A DNA stretch of 64,000 nt. Origin: Melitaea cinxia (lineage: Eukaryota > Arthropoda > Insecta > Lepidoptera > Nymphalidae). Below the pieces are notes generated by a model. The model saw nothing but the letters and a program-made list of their open reading frames with translations. It did not search any database and was not told the DNA's origin. Positions 23,754 to 35,457 of the stretch are shown here, piece after piece (the first letter of the stretch is position 1; each line of letters begins with the position of its first letter). The position numbers and the translations under genes are program-made. Location of the stretch: assembly GCF_905220565.1 (NCBI RefSeq), contig NC_059415.1, positions 7,679,501 through 7,743,500 of the forward strand. The letters are read 5' to 3'.

Positions 23754-25714
23754 TTAACCCTAAACTTGGCAGCGATAAAAGTGATCGATTTATCATATTT
23801 TTTTTAATCTATATAGTTAATAAGGCATAATAATATATGAGAAAAATCTAAAAAAAAATATATTTTTTATATATTATGATATATAGCATGTATCTTATAA
23901 GATACATTGCCAAGTCTTCTACATTTTATTTGAAAATCAATGTGTGTCCTTAAGGATACATTGCCTAGGGAAGAGAGAAAAATATTTTTTTTTAAGACAA
24001 ATTACTTTAATATGACATGACTTTTTAAACATGAAATATGAAGAATAATAATGCTTATTAACATCTTTTTTCACGTCAGAACAATTACAAAACAAAACTT
24101 AAAAAATTAACGTACTTTTTTCTATCATGGCACACATAAAATGTGTTTTCTGTGGCTTCTACCTTCCTTCTTCCTACGACCTTCCGTCATAAATCGACTA
24201 TCAAACAACTAAGACGAACACTTTCAAGAAATGGTCGGATTTTGTAATATCGATCACCGTTGTCTCGTAGATTATCTGCAAAATGCAGATATCTTCGAAT
24301 TTGCTGGAACCGTTTAATGCTCATTACATCAGCTACTTTATCGAATCTTAAAAAGGCTGACCAATAGTCAGTAGTATTGTACGCCAACAATGTACCTTTT
24401 AATTGGAAATGGTACAAGGTCGTTTGTTCCACCATCATTTGTATTATATCGTCAGATAGGAAGATAGCAAAATATTCTGTAGGAGACTGTGTATTAGGAG
24501 GTTTGCTAAATATTTTTCGATTTCTGCGTTCCCACGAAAATGTTGGGTTGTCCATTTTTTTCCTAGGTTTTTTGTTTGAAGGTTTTTTTATGACAACTGT
24601 AGATTTTTTTAAATCCGGACTGAGTTGCATTAGAAGAGGAAACGGCCGGACAACTGCTCAAGCTATTTGTTGCAACTGATGGTAAGTGTGGATTTATGTC
24701 AAAAACTGCTACATTATGTTGGAACTGTACATTTCGAGCAGCTGGAGAATTAGACTGTACTAATGGAGTCAGAGGTGAATGTGTTGGAGCCAGTGGACTA
24801 CACGTAATAACATCAGGACAAGACGAAGTCGATGTAGGTAGAACGACTGATTGATTTCCATCTTTAGTTGATACTACATTTTCTTCTGTTTCGCTATCAT
24901 TATCTAAAAGCAAATGTAAGTTTTCTAACGATGGAGCTTTAGATGGAACAGGTGAGCTGTTAGAATCAGATATATGTGCAGGAAGTTTCAATTCGTCTTC
25001 CGAAGTTTCGCTTTTTTCTAAATATGAATCTGCTCCTGGCTTAGTTACTAATGCCAAAATTCGCTGAGATCTTGTGATTGATTGCAAACCATGAAATTAT
25101 TTAATGATAAAACAACGTAGAAGATTCAAACAAGACTTAATTAACTAAATAGTGTTTATTTTATTAATTATGTCAAGAAAAAGATAAAAAAATGTATTTA
25201 TTTATTTCACCGAATCACTGTCAATGCATCCAAAAATGCACATTACCACTCCCAAGCAATAATATTCATAACATGGCAATGTATCTCTAAGTGCACACGA
25301 CAAAATCAATGTAATCCGTCAATGAACCTGGCAATGTGCATTTATGGATACATCAGGAAAGACGTCTGTATTTTACCAGGAAATTAAACTATTTACTATC
25401 AGATACAAATTAAAACCTATAGTTCAATTATTGAACTATAAAATAAATACATTAGCTACTTCCTAAATAAGCAAAATAAGAAAATTTAGTGAATTCTTGC
25501 CTTGAGCCTCGTAGCCGCACGCGCAGGGTCTGAGATCTTGCGAGCTACTGTCAAATTGTGTAACCAGGGCACAAAAATATATTTATTGGTAGAAAGTTTA
25601 TAAGTCATGCTACCATTATATGACAAAAATATATTATAAAGCAATCGCTGTAACCCAGCAGATTTTTTTAAATAAAATGTGCATTATTAGATACGCTGCC
25701 AAGTTTAGGGTTAA
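23754..25714 (-). mobile_element. piggyBac-like DNA transposon, internally deleted
   Basis: TTAA target sites lie at 23754-23757 and 25711-25714. Between them the element (1953 bp) begins CCCTAAACTTGGCAGCG and ends with its exact reverse complement at 25694-25710. Subterminal repeats GATACATTGCC occur at 23901-23911 and 23955-23965 and, inverted, GGCAATGTATC at 25275-25285 with a variant GGCAATGTGCA at 25330-25340. TTAA duplication, CCC ends and asymmetric subterminal inverted repeats define piggyBac. The minus strand holds a broken transposase. Confidence 0.93.
24187..25087 (-). pseudogene. piggyBac-like transposase, frameshifted and core-deleted
   Basis: Two overlapping minus-strand frames. 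The first (25087-24563) is acidic and Ser-rich, with ETSEDE near its start, like piggyBac N-termini; it opens after a stop without an ATG. The second (24630-24187) contains NPTFSWERRN, EYFAIFLSDDII, VEQTTLYHFQ and FQQIRRYLHFADN, then RYYKIRPFLESV, the start of the DDE_Tnp_1_7 fold. Frame changes near 24600 in an A-rich tract. The protein stops about 70 residues into the fold, so the catalytic aspartates are absent; 24187 to the left end is too short to hold them. It cannot be active. Confidence 0.9.
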
Positions 25715-25887
25715 TGTAATTTGATAATATCTACGTCGGGAGGTAGTCCAATATTTATTTCCTTAGGGTACCTATTCATCCATATCCTTAGGAACCTACT
25801 CGTATTTTCTTTTTTTACTGAATTATATTTATTTCAATTTATTGTGTAATTCCAGTCTTATTTATTGACATAAATATGGAACAATTT

Positions 25888-26320
25888 CTCAACCGACTTA
25901 AAAAAAGGAGGAAGTTACTCAATTCGACCGTATATATATATATATGTTTGGAAATAGATTCGTCGTTTAAAAACCGATTTTGAAAATTCTATTTTTGTTG
26001 GAAAGGAGATATTCTAAGTGTGATACCATGATAAGGAAACCAGGATCTGAAGATGGGATCCCAGATAAATCGAGGGAAACCTTCGCAATTCCGCATAACT
26101 TTTTACTGGATGTACTGATTTTGATGATTTTCAATTTAATCGAAAGCCGATGTTTATCATATGGTCACATTTATATTTCATCGAGATCTGATTACAACTT
26201 TTGGACTAATCTTTGATAATGCGTATTTACTTGACTAATTTTTCGTCTACCTACGTTGTATTACTTGTCGATATAATTGAAGTCGGTTTTTTTTTCGTTT
26301 GCCTGCAAACACAATTATTT
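25888..26320 (+). repeat. Family D element, about 430 bp
   Basis: Both ends are present: AACCGACTTAAAAAAAGGAG at the left and GAAGTCGGTTTTTTTTTCG, then GCAAACACAATTATT, at the right. It has an internal TA run and the ACCAGGATCTGAAGATGGGA block. The open frame at 25980-26216 is just family D sequence read through. Confidence 0.85.
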
Positions 26321-26699
26321 GTTTTGTAATGTCTGAATGTTTATAATGAATGTAATTAGTTTATAATTTAATTCTATTTTAGTGATCCTGCTTTGTTCTC
26401 TACTCATTCAACATAAAGATTATGGGTTCGATTCTGGTGTGAGTATGTGATTCTCATAAATATTTATTTAAATAGGTACGTATCACCGAACACATAACAA
26501 GAATAACTTACCTAATTCATTTTTATTTTTACAGATTTTAATATACATACATGTGTACCAATAACAACCATTCAAAGCAAATTCATAGTATTAAATAATC
26601 TACTGGCCAGAATTTTTATGTGTGATAATCTATTCCTCAAAGCCCTTACTAATTGTTCTCACTGAAGTATTTTGAGAACGTGAGAATATTATATTCAAA
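26321..26699. other. AT-rich non-coding DNA
   Basis: Near 26425-26450 a tRNA-like ATGGGTTCGATTCTGG hints at an old SINE head; otherwise nothing recognised. Confidence 0.4.
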
Positions 26700-27030
26700 G
26701 TATAACAAACCAAAAACTTCCAACACACTGCTAGGCACATAGGCCTCTTTTTCCATGCAGGAGAAGGATTGGAGTTTAATCCATCACGCTGCTCTACTGC
26801 GGGCTCGCAGATGTTTTCTACTATGAGTGACGATCGCTATCAGGTATTTATGATAACCAACGGGACCGACGGCTTAACGTTCCCTTCGAGGCGCGGTGGG
26901 AAGGCTCACAAGCACAGACATCCAAACCGGAAAGAAATAATTGTGCAAATAAAATATCCATCCCGCTAGGGAATCGAATCCGCAAACCGTCGATGTTTTA
27001 GGCGACTACTCGCACCACTACACTAGATCG
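26700..27030 (-). repeat. tRNA-derived SINE, near full length
   Basis: Reverse orientation: GCACATAGGCCTCTTTTTCC, TCCATCACGCTGCTCTACTG, GACCGACGGCTTAACGTTCC and the B-box complement GGAATCGAATCC near 26970. The tRNA-like head reaches about 27030. Confidence 0.85.
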
Positions 27031-27195
27031 GTTGTAATTTATAGTATGGAAATATAAAAATGGAAATCATTTATGATGATACTTTAATAAAACTTTCATT
27101 GTTCCAAATTAGTATAAAAAACACTAAACAGTTTATGATATACGAGTACATACGCCTACTAAATAACATTTCTAAGCCATGGGTATACAAATAAA

Positions 27196-27435
27196 TCAGC
27201 CAAATGGAAACTGTAGTTTCTTAGAAAGAATTCCGAAAACCAGGGCAGCCAAAATTATATCTGAGTGAACACCACAGCAGAAGAGACCGAGAGGAAGACC
27301 CAGGAAAAGATGGATGGACTGCATGGAGTAGGATCTGAGGACGATGGGCAAGTTTATGAACTGGAGGAGGGTCGCCTGCGATCGTGACAAGTGGAAAAAA
27401 ATCGTGGAAGAGGCCAAGACCCACAAAGGGTTATA
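27196..27435 (+). pseudogene. LINE reverse transcriptase C-terminus, broken
   Basis: Plus-strand codons give KRPRGRPRKRWMDCME, a stop, DLRTMGKFMNWRRVACDRDK and WKKIVEEAKTHK. The GRPRKRWMD...DRDKW pattern is the C-terminal tail of RTE-like LINE polymerases. At least one internal stop kills the frame. Overlapping minus-strand frames are shadows. Family A follows about 60 bp downstream in the opposite orientation. Confidence 0.8.
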
Positions 27436-27483
27436 GCGCCACTGGAAGTAAGCAAGGAAGTAAGAAGCTGCAGTTTAGGCACA

Positions 27484-27842
27484 AAACCTAAATATCATCA
27501 TCATCATCATCATCATCATTCCAGCCTATTGCAGTCCACTGCTGGACATAGGCCTCCACAAGTTCGCGCCAAAAATGTGCGAACTCATGGATTTTGCCCA
27601 TAGTCACCACGCTGGGCAGGCGGGTTGGTGACGGCAGGGCTGGCTTTCTCGCACCGAAGACGCTGCTGCCGTCTTCGGCCTGTGGGTTTGAAAGCCAGCA
27701 GTTGGATGGTTATCCCGCCATCGGTCGGCTTCTTAAGTTCCAAGGTGGTAGTGGAACCTTGTTATCCCTTAGTCGCCTCTTACGACACCCACGGGAAGAG
27801 AGGGGGTGGCTATATTCTTTGGTGCCGTAGCCACACAGCACC
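27484..27842 (-). repeat. Family A retroposon, full length
   Basis: Begins with the tail complement (ATC)n and TCCACTGCTGGACATAGGCC, and ends GTGCCGTAGCCACACAGC, the start of the sense copy. The two overlapping plus frames at 27594-27855 are readings of its antisense strand. Confidence 0.92.
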
Positions 27843-28365
27843 GAAATATAACTGAACTTAAACTATTTCTACTAAATGGGTACATTTCTTATATTAGTTT
27901 ATTATAAATAGAAAGAAAAATTAAAATCAATGAGCTCTCTACTAACTTATATATAAATCAAGTCAATTGAATCTATTATTCCCGTCAATTACACTTTGCT
28001 ACTCTATTTTAATATTATAAAAAATAAGAAAAAAGAGAAGGGTTTATATTTTTAATGTTTGTAATGGATAAAGTCAAATCTTGAACTTATTTCCATGCTT
28101 TTATTAGCTTGGGTTGTATGTATGTATGCATGTTTTTTACTCTGAATTGAATTATTCTCTTAATAACTTAAATTTTGTTATAATTTTATTTTGAAGTAAT
28201 TAATTATGATTGATTGTTCGATCTTCTACAACTGTAATACAAACTCTTTGTAATTAAAATTAATTTTCTACTTTTTAGTTCGATTAGCTATAGAAGCGTG
28301 TTTTTTTAGTTTTTTAAACTAGGTATAACTTATTTTAAAAATTATATCACCACGAGAATGCTACT
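27843..28365. other. AT-rich non-coding DNA
   Basis: Nothing recognised. Confidence 0.5.
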
Positions 28366-28620
28366 TGTCGCCTGACTTCAAAAAAGAAAAGGTTATCAAG
28401 GTTTTTTTTTATGGAACCTCGTAACTTTTTTCTATGTTGACCGATTTTTTTTTTTCGATCGAAATTTGGTGCTTGTTATGTAGTCCCATTTAAATTTAAT
28501 GGATATCTGGCAAGTACTTTTTGAGTTATCTCTAATAATGCGTATTTACTTGACTAACTTTTTGTCGATCTACTTTGTATTACTTGTCAAATAATTACAG
28601 TTCGTTCGTTATTCACTAAT
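28366..28620 (+). repeat. Family D element, shortened
   Basis: GCCTGACTTCAAAAAAGAAA, TTGACCGATTTTTTTTTTCG, TGTAGTCCCATTTAAATTTA and ATAATGCGTATTTACTTGAC in family D order. The right end is eroded. Confidence 0.75.
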
Positions 28621-28699
28621 TGACATAAACAATAATGGGAGAAAATGAAACTGCCAAAATTGTGTAAAGCTAGTATATTAATAAAAGCTACCATTAATC

Positions 28700-29030
28700 A
28701 TGATGCGTGTGCCATGTCGGCGGCACCTAAGCACCGACGGTCGCCGGTTCAATTCCCGCTCGGAGTGGATATTTGTGTTCGTACAAATATTTATTTCCGG
28801 TTTGATTGTTAGTCCACTTGGGTCTCCTCACCGTACCTTAGAGAGCACGTTAAGCTTTCAGTCCCCGCTGTATCATGTACACCTGGTAGCGATCGTTATT
28901 CATAGTAAGGAATAATACGAGTACTTATATCCGCCAACCCGCATTAGAGCAGTGTGTTGGATTAAGCTCTGACCCTTCTCCTACATGGAGAAAGAGGCAT
29001 ATTCCTAGCAGTGGGACACACACGCTGAAC
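28700..29030 (+). repeat. tRNA-derived SINE, near full length, variant head
   Basis: The head ATGTCGGCGGCACCTAAGCA with B box GGTTCAATTCC matches the 1.7-kb copy. The body ends CACGCTGAACCG after AAGAGGCATATTCCTAGCAG. Confidence 0.85.
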
Positions 29031-29398
29031 CGTAAATAAAACAAAAACTTGATATTTACCACCTTTAAAAACAAACGTATGCGATATATCAATTTAATAC
29101 ACGCGATTAATATTTTAACGGCATTCGAAGTAAATTGACGAATAACGAAACACAAGACGCAAACAAGCAAACAGCTTTAACTCAAAACGGTCATAAAATA
29201 AAGCTCTTATCCCTTCTAAATTACCAAACCGCTATAAATTCTATATTCGAACGTATGGCAGTAAAGTGTACTTCTGCGGGACCTGACGTATCGACTGTGT
29301 AATATTGGCTCGTACATTATAAAAATCTAAATAAATCTTTCTTAAAATAAAACGTTAAATGCGGTGCTAAGCGTAAAGTTTTTAAGACAACCGTTAGG

Positions 29399-29692
29399 AT
29401 TTTCCTGCTCAAAATATGGCACAGCAGGAATTTCCTGCTCAAAATATGGAGCAGCCCGACTGGGGTAGTACCTCGACCTTACAGAAGACCACAGCTAAAT
29501 AATACTGTTTTCAATCAGTATTGTGTTCCTGTTGGTGAGTAAGGTGACCAGAGCTCCTGGGGGATTGGGGATTGGGTCGGCAACGCGCTTGCGATGCTTC
29601 TGGTGTTGCAGGTGTCTATAAGCTGCGGTAATCGCTTACCATCAGGTGAGCCGTAGGCTTGTTTGCCGACCTAGTGACATAAAAAAAGGATA
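29399..29692 (+). repeat. Family C retroposon, near full length
   Basis: Starts with a doubled TTTCCTGCTCAAAATATGG, includes GCAGCCCGACTGGGGTAGTA, GCGCTTGCGATGCTTCTGGT and ACCATCAGGTGAGCCGTAGG, and ends GACATAAAAAAAGG. The A-tract end suggests a non-LTR retroposon; no coding capacity. Confidence 0.85.
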
Positions 29693-29695
29693 TTT

Positions 29696-30418
29696 TTAAC
29701 CGAGTTCAAAAAAGGAGGAGATTTTCAACTTAACTAGGTTTTACGTTTTTACCTCAAAATTTTTTACTGTGGGTGAATGATTATTTTAAATCGAAAGCTG
29801 TTACTTGTCGTGTTGCATCTTTGATAATTGATCAAAATCTGACGAGTACTTTTTGAGTTATACCTAAAAATGCGTTATTATTAACCGACTTCAAAAAAAA
29901 GAGGAGATTCTCGATTTAACTGTATTTTTAACGTGTGCTATTTCATAACTTATTACAGGGAGTAGCGATTTAGATGTTGATTTTTTTAAACGAAATCTGG
30001 AACGGTCCGTGTGGTGATCCCATTTAAATTAGGTCGAAATCTGACAAGCACTTTTTGAGTTCGCTACGAAGTATTTCTCTATAGGTACCTACAGCCGAAA
30101 ATTATCATTCCTAACCTTTCGTAAAATTAGTTTAGCGATTTCATTTAATAAAAATTTTGTTTGATAGCAAACGAAAAATACCAACTTCAATTACATCGAC
30201 AAGTAATACAAAGTAAGCAGACGAAAAAAATTAACAAACGCACTAGTCGTCACTACGATTTCCGAAGATTTCTCCTCGATTTCATTGGGATACCATCATC
30301 AGATCCTGGTTTCTTTATCATGGTATAACGCTTGGGATATCTCGCTTCGAATAAAAAAAGAATGAGTAAAAACGGTTCATAAACCACCCCTTTTTTTAAT
30401 TCGGTTAAAAATGAGTAA
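29696..30418. repeat. Cluster of three family D copies
   Basis: Two plus-orientation partial copies begin at about 29698 (ACCGAGTTCAAAAAAGGAGG) and 29883 (AACCGACTTCAAAAAAAAGA); a minus-orientation copy spans about 30165-30418 (AAGTAATACAAAGTAAGCAG, GGGATACCATCATCAGATCC). The minus-strand frame 30253-30474 is a reading of the third copy. Confidence 0.8.
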
Positions 30419-30965
30419 AGTTGCTGTTTCTTCAATCTGAAAATGTTATCAATGGCAAAGATTAAAAATGTCAAAACTTTGTTAATTTAAAATTAATATT
30501 AAATATAAACGGACTACGAGATATCACAGTTTGAATTGTCATTTGTTTTTGCTAGTTTTCATTTTCCAAGTTTTTGTTAGTCATATTTTATATTTATGAA
30601 TGCAGTGTTGCTTGTAACTAGACAAGCAATTACTCATGAAATAAATGTTAATATAATATAATAATGTTAATATAATTTTATTGGATTTTTTTTATTGTAT
30701 ACACTGTTAGTGATACCATTATTTAAATAAATTAAAATTTCTTCAGAATCCTAAATAAATTTTCAATCAAGTCAACGTGACAAGACCTTAAAGGTTTGGT
30801 AAAAACGTTCATAATATTTTAAGAGTTATATACTTTCCATTACACCGCTGTATTGATATTGCTTGATACATAGCTGCTCAGTGGTAAAAAAAATACACAG
30901 TTAGTTCTAAAAAACTTTATTAAATAATTTCGTAAGATAATTCGTTATTTTTTCTGGTTAAACTT

Positions 30966-31015
<50 letters not shown>

Positions 31016-31175
31016 GTTATTTTGACTCTTTATTTATTTATTGATTTTAAAAGTGCACTTATAACACACGTATACAAAATTCACAATTAAAAATTTTATA
31101 GTAACAATAAATTTTATCATGCAAGTCTTTTACAACTTTACATAACATTTTGGAATTCATAGATTCGATGGATCG
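30419..31175. other. AT-rich non-coding DNA with (TA)n
   Basis: Only a pure TA microsatellite at about 30970-31013 stands out. Confidence 0.6.
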
Positions 31176-31390
31176 GTTCAGCGTGTAACATCTCACTGCT
31201 GGGCATACCTGTTTCTTCACGTAGGAAGGGTCGGAGCTTTATCGGTTGGCGAACATATTCCCACTACTACGAGTAACGATCGCAGGTGTTTATGACAACA
31301 ATCGGGTCCGACAGCTTAACGTACTCTCCGAGGCATGATGGAGAGACCCACAAGGACGTACGGGAAAAAAATATTTGTACTAACTCAAAA
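31176..31390 (-). repeat. tRNA-derived SINE, 5'-truncated
   Basis: Reverse-orientation body: CACTGCTGGGCATACCTGTT, TACGAGTAACGATCGCAGGT, GGGTCCGACAGCTTAACGTA and GAGACCCACAAGGACG. The tRNA head is missing. Confidence 0.8.
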
Positions 31391-31852
31391 CGGTCAGTAC
31401 ACAAAAACGATTGTGTATAATAACAAATGTTTATTTTTTTACGTAACTTTAATATTTTATGCAGTATTTTTAATATTTTAAGGCAATACAAGCTTAAATT
31501 CCATATACCATGTAGATTTGCAACCAGTAGTGCCTGAGATTAGCGTGACAACTATTTTTAAACAAACATTTAAACAAACATTTTAGCTTTATAATATTAG
31601 TAAAGATAATATGATTAAAACAATATGTTTCGTATTTAAAAAATAAAAACAATATTTACAATTTGAAAACTCAAAATAAATTCTCAATATTTATATTCGC
31701 GAACTCTCACATACGATATGTCGCAACAGTAATAACAATCACAAATTGTTACAACACAGGTAAGCCGCTAGCCTCAGGAGAGCAATACGTTCGTCCGGTT
31801 TTGAATAATCCCTTACCTTAATACGGTGACTGTACATACTAATAGAATTAAA
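31391..31852. other. AT-rich DNA with a Helitron-like trace
   Basis: AGTGCCTGAGATTAGCGTGA, then TTTATAATATTAGTAAAGAT at 31528-31608 resemble the end of the element at 36.37-36.54 kb. Otherwise nothing recognised. Confidence 0.4.
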
Positions 31853-32060
31853 AATCAAAATAAAAAATAACTTTATTCAAATAGGCTTCAAAAGCACGTT
31901 CTAATCGTCATTTTACAAAATAACATTTTAATTATGGTTAAAAGTGAAACTACCTCCGATTTGGAATGTAGATTCTGCAGAGAAAAATCGGCAAGAAACT
32001 CTTTAAAAAATAATTACCGATTAACCTAATTTACCGTCCCATATTAACTACTCTACTAGT
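31853..32060 (-). repeat. LINE 3' end, second type
   Basis: AACTTTATTCAAATAGGCTT, CTACCTCCGATTTGGAATGT, AGATTCTGCAGAGAAAAATC and GGCAAGAAACTC. The plus-strand equivalent is at 42.11 kb. This is the 3' untranslated end of a common lepidopteran LINE, ending near AATAAAGTT on the minus strand. Confidence 0.65.
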
Positions 32061-32369
32061 ATCAGATAGACTAAACCTTATCTTGTTCTGGCTCAAAATG
32101 TGCACAATTTTAGCGACGATCAAACCTTAGTGGTCCTTTCTTTCAATTACTGCCTTTTATATTTTAGTTTTGGAGTTGTACAGGATTGGAAGAAACATAT
32201 GCACAGATTTTGTTATAAAAATGCTCCTTAAACTATTAACTGCGTTTGTTCTTAAACAATTAACGATATCAATTTACACGTTTGAAAGTTCGGAATACAG
32301 AACAACGTCTGACTGGTAATCTAGTATTAAATCAGCAATAATTTGAAGTGATAATTTCTAATGGGAGGG

Positions 32370-32600
32370 TAAGCCGCTTTGTTACGTCACGCGTTACGGC
32401 GCCAGTCTACCTGGCTTTCCATTCGCTCAGGCATACGGCAGCGGCAGCCAGGTTCCTCCTCTCTAACGCTAAACCCACAGCGCTAGCCATATTTTAAAAA
32501 GACGTTTCCCCCCTTTCTATTCAGTGTTTAGTATGCTGTTGACAGTGAACATTTAGTTTAATTTATCTATCTCCAGGGCGTCCCGAGACGCACTCATTTT
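32370..32600. other. GC-rich, CpG-containing patch
   Basis: GTTACGTCACGCGTTACGGC, CAGTCTACCTGGCTTTCC, CATACGGCAGCGGCAGCCAG form a complex-sequence island in AT-rich DNA. TTACGTCA at 32381-32388 is a CRE-like octamer. No open frame or family is recognised; it may be a regulatory element or an unidentified TE end. Confidence 0.3.
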
Positions 32601-32637
32601 CTTTAAAGTTTATTCCCAGGTTCATAATTTAATTGAG

Positions 32638-32915
32638 GTAGGGCACAGCAAGAAATATCCTGCTCAAAATCTGGAGCTGCCCGACTAGGGGAAGTACCTC
32701 GACATTACAGAAGATCACACATAAATAATACTGCTTATTCCAACCAGTGCTGTATTCCTGTGGCTAGTAAGGTGGCCAGAGGTCCTAGTAGGATTGGGGG
32801 TAGGGTCAACCACGCGCTTGCGATGCTACTGGTGTCGCAGGCGTCTATAACGGTAATCGCTTACCATCAGGTGAGCCGTACGATTGTTTGTCAACTTTGT
32901 TGGATGTAAAAAAAG
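32638..32915 (+). repeat. Family C retroposon, near full length
   Basis: GTAGGGCACAGCAAGAAATA to GTTGGATGTAAAAAAAGG, colinear with the 29.4 and 63.0 kb copies and about 85-90% similar by eye. Confidence 0.85.
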
Positions 32916-33164
32916 GTTTTATGTATTATTTCCTTCAGTTAAAACAAACATTAATTTATTCCAGTGTATAAATATGTACAATCACAATAAACAAACGTAC
33001 ATTACCCGGGTCGCATTATGAGTCGTTATCCTTCTGAATTACCTCCCGAATGTCAAACGAAAGCAATACGTATAAAACAAATACATAAGTACGTCATTAT
33101 GAGAGTTAACGATTCAAGAGTATAAGGGATCGTAATGAACACATGTTAATTTCTGTTAAGTATG

Positions 33165-33275
33165 TGTCCGTTAACCCGCGTTGGAGCAGAGTGGTGGATT
33201 CAGTTTTTTGCTACATAGGGAAAGAGGTCTATGCCCACCAGTGGAATATTACAGGTTAAAGCGAGCGAAGTGACC
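33165..33275 (+). repeat. SINE 3' fragment
   Basis: TTAACCCGCGTTGGAGCAGA, GGGAAAGAGGTCTATGCCCA and GGAATATTACAGGTTAAAGC: only the last third of the SINE body is present. Confidence 0.75.
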
Positions 33276-33374
33276 GAGAGATGTGCTACTGGACTTTATT
33301 TAAGGTTTTATTTGTATAGAATTTTTTTTTTGTCAGTTTACATACATTTTTTAAGGATAGACATATGTTAATTG

Positions 33375-33505
33375 AGCTAAAGCATAGAGGGAAATGTCTT
33401 CCGCAATCTTTGGAGCCCAACTGGATTACCTTCAGGACCTTACAGAAGATTACAGCTAAATAACACTGCTCTGTGTGTTCGCGTATTAAGTATGGTAGCC
33501 AGAGA
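33375..33505 (+). repeat. Family C retroposon fragment
   Basis: AGAGGGAAATGTCTTCCGCA, ACCTTACAGAAGATTACAGC, TAAATAACACTG: the 5' half of family C with many substitutions. Confidence 0.65.
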
Positions 33506-34260
33506 GAGAGAAAGATTTTTTTTTGCAGTAGTGGACTTTTTTTCGCGGTATAAGTAGACCATACAAATATTTGTCATAGTTTGAACGTTTGTTATGGTTC
33601 CAGACTCCTCATAAATGGGATTATTATCATTGGTCACTGAGTGTAAATCATTTATTGACTTATAGGTTATTTTATTAAAATTTATCATTAATTGTTGCTC
33701 CCACGAAGTAACAAGAGCCTAACTTAAAACAGGATAAATATTTAAAATCCTAAAGACGTAAACCCTCTAATTTGTATCTAAAAGTTATTCAATTTTCTAG
33801 TTTTATTTAAACAACAGTCGAAAAGATTTTGTTATTTCTAAATATAAATTTAATGAATTAACTTTATCATTAACTTGAGAAGTTTGATATTAAGTGTTTA
33901 CTTTAAGATTTTGTTTGTAAATCTTTTATAATATTAAAATTTATTAATTAAAATGTTGACCAGATCTTGTCTTGGAAATTCCAACTAATTTTCACTTCCC
34001 ATAATATAAGTATATCAAAACAAACATATTCCCACGTACACGAATTAACTCATTCCTATAGGAAGGGCTTAGACTTAACACTGTATTTTGCAGTATGAAA
34101 ATTTCTAATCTCTCTCTTTTATCTCTTTTTGGATATACAGCACCAAACATAACCATACAGGAAGATGAATAATGAAATATTACGTTTGGAAGAAAACATT
34201 AAACATTTCATTAATCTTTCTTTCAAATCACAAGCAAGACAAATTATCCGTAAAATAGTA
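33506..34260. other. AT-rich non-coding DNA
   Basis: The short minus frame (33440-33688) has no recognisable domain and overlaps a repeat. Confidence 0.5.
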
Positions 34261-34261
34261 T

Positions 34262-34812
34262 TTAGTAAGTCGACTGTATTTTTTTTTATGTATGTTACTT
34301 CAGAACTTTTGACTGGGTGGACCGATTTCGACATTTTTTTTAATCGAAAGGTGGTGTATGTCATTTGGTCCCATTTAAATTTATTTGAGATCTAACAACT
34401 ACTTTTTGAGTTATATCTAATAATGCGTTTTTACTTGACGCTTTTTTCGTCGACCTACGTTGTATTATACCGCATAACTTTCTACCGGATGTACCGATTT
34501 TTATAATTCTTTTTTTTTTTTTTTGTTGAAAGGAGATATCCCTAGTTTGGTACAATGGTAAGGAAACCAGGATCTGGTGATGGGATCCCAGAGAAATCGA
34601 GGCAAACTCTTGAAAATCCGCAATAACTTTTTACTGGGTATACCGATTTTAATAATTTTTAATTTTATCGAAAGCTGACGTTTATCATGTGGTCACATAT
34701 AAATTTTAAACGCGTAGTTACTTGACTATTTTTTCGTCGATCTACGTTGTATTACTCGTCGATGTAATTGAAGCTTTTTTTTTTTGTTTGCGAGCAAACA
34801 CAATTATTAACC
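34262..34812 (+). repeat. Family D element, lacking the first ~30 bp
   Basis: Starts inside the left end at GTCGACTGTATTTTTTTTTA and is otherwise colinear with the 45.4-kb copy, through AGGAAACCAGGATCTGGTGA to GCGAGCAAACACAATTATT. Open frames on both strands here are shadows. Confidence 0.88.
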
Positions 34813-35109
34813 ATACTATTCATTGATATTAAACATTAAGTATTTTTATCACAAATATTGCAAATATCATTACATATTATTTTTCCTAAAATATTGCAAC
34901 ATGCATTAAAGATATCATTATAGTAAAACATAATGGTAAAAGATAATGTTAAAGACAATTCCAACTAATTTAACCTCAGACCGCTGTGAGCCAAAATTTT
35001 CAGTTGCAGACAAAATAACCATAAATACACGGCTGCTCTAAGAAAAACGGTTTAAAGATATTTATTAGAGTTTTTACGATTGTATTGATTTTCAATGTAA
35101 ATATTTAAA
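34813..35109. other. AT-rich non-coding DNA
   Basis: Nothing recognised. Confidence 0.5.
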
Positions 35110-35457
35110 TAATTGTGTTTACTCGCAAACGAAAAAAAAACCGACTTCAATTACATCGACGAGTAATACAACGTAGATCGACGAAAAAATAGTCAAGTAA
35201 CTACGCGTTATCAAAGATTACTCAAAAAGTAGTTATCAGATCTCAATAAAATTTATATGTGACCACATGACAAACATCAGCTTTCGATTAAATTAAAAAG
35301 TATTAAAATCGGTACACCCAGAAAAAAGTTATTGCGGATTTTCAAGAGTTTCCCTCGATTTCTCTGGGATCCCATCATCAGATCCTGGTTTTCTTATCAT
35401 GGTACTAAACTAGGGATATCTTCTTTCCTACAAAAAAAGAATTATCAAAATCGCATC
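35110..35457 (-). repeat. Family D element, interrupted
   Basis: Right-end sequence AATTGTGTTTACTCGCAAAC leads into a normal family D interior in reverse, which stops abruptly at ATTATCAAAATCG. The expected continuation (GTACATCCAGTAGAAAG) is replaced by an LTR-like sequence beginning at 35458. Confidence 0.85.

Noticed and set aside
24377..24679. 100-residue plus-strand frame
   Set aside because: Antisense of the piggyBac-like transposase.
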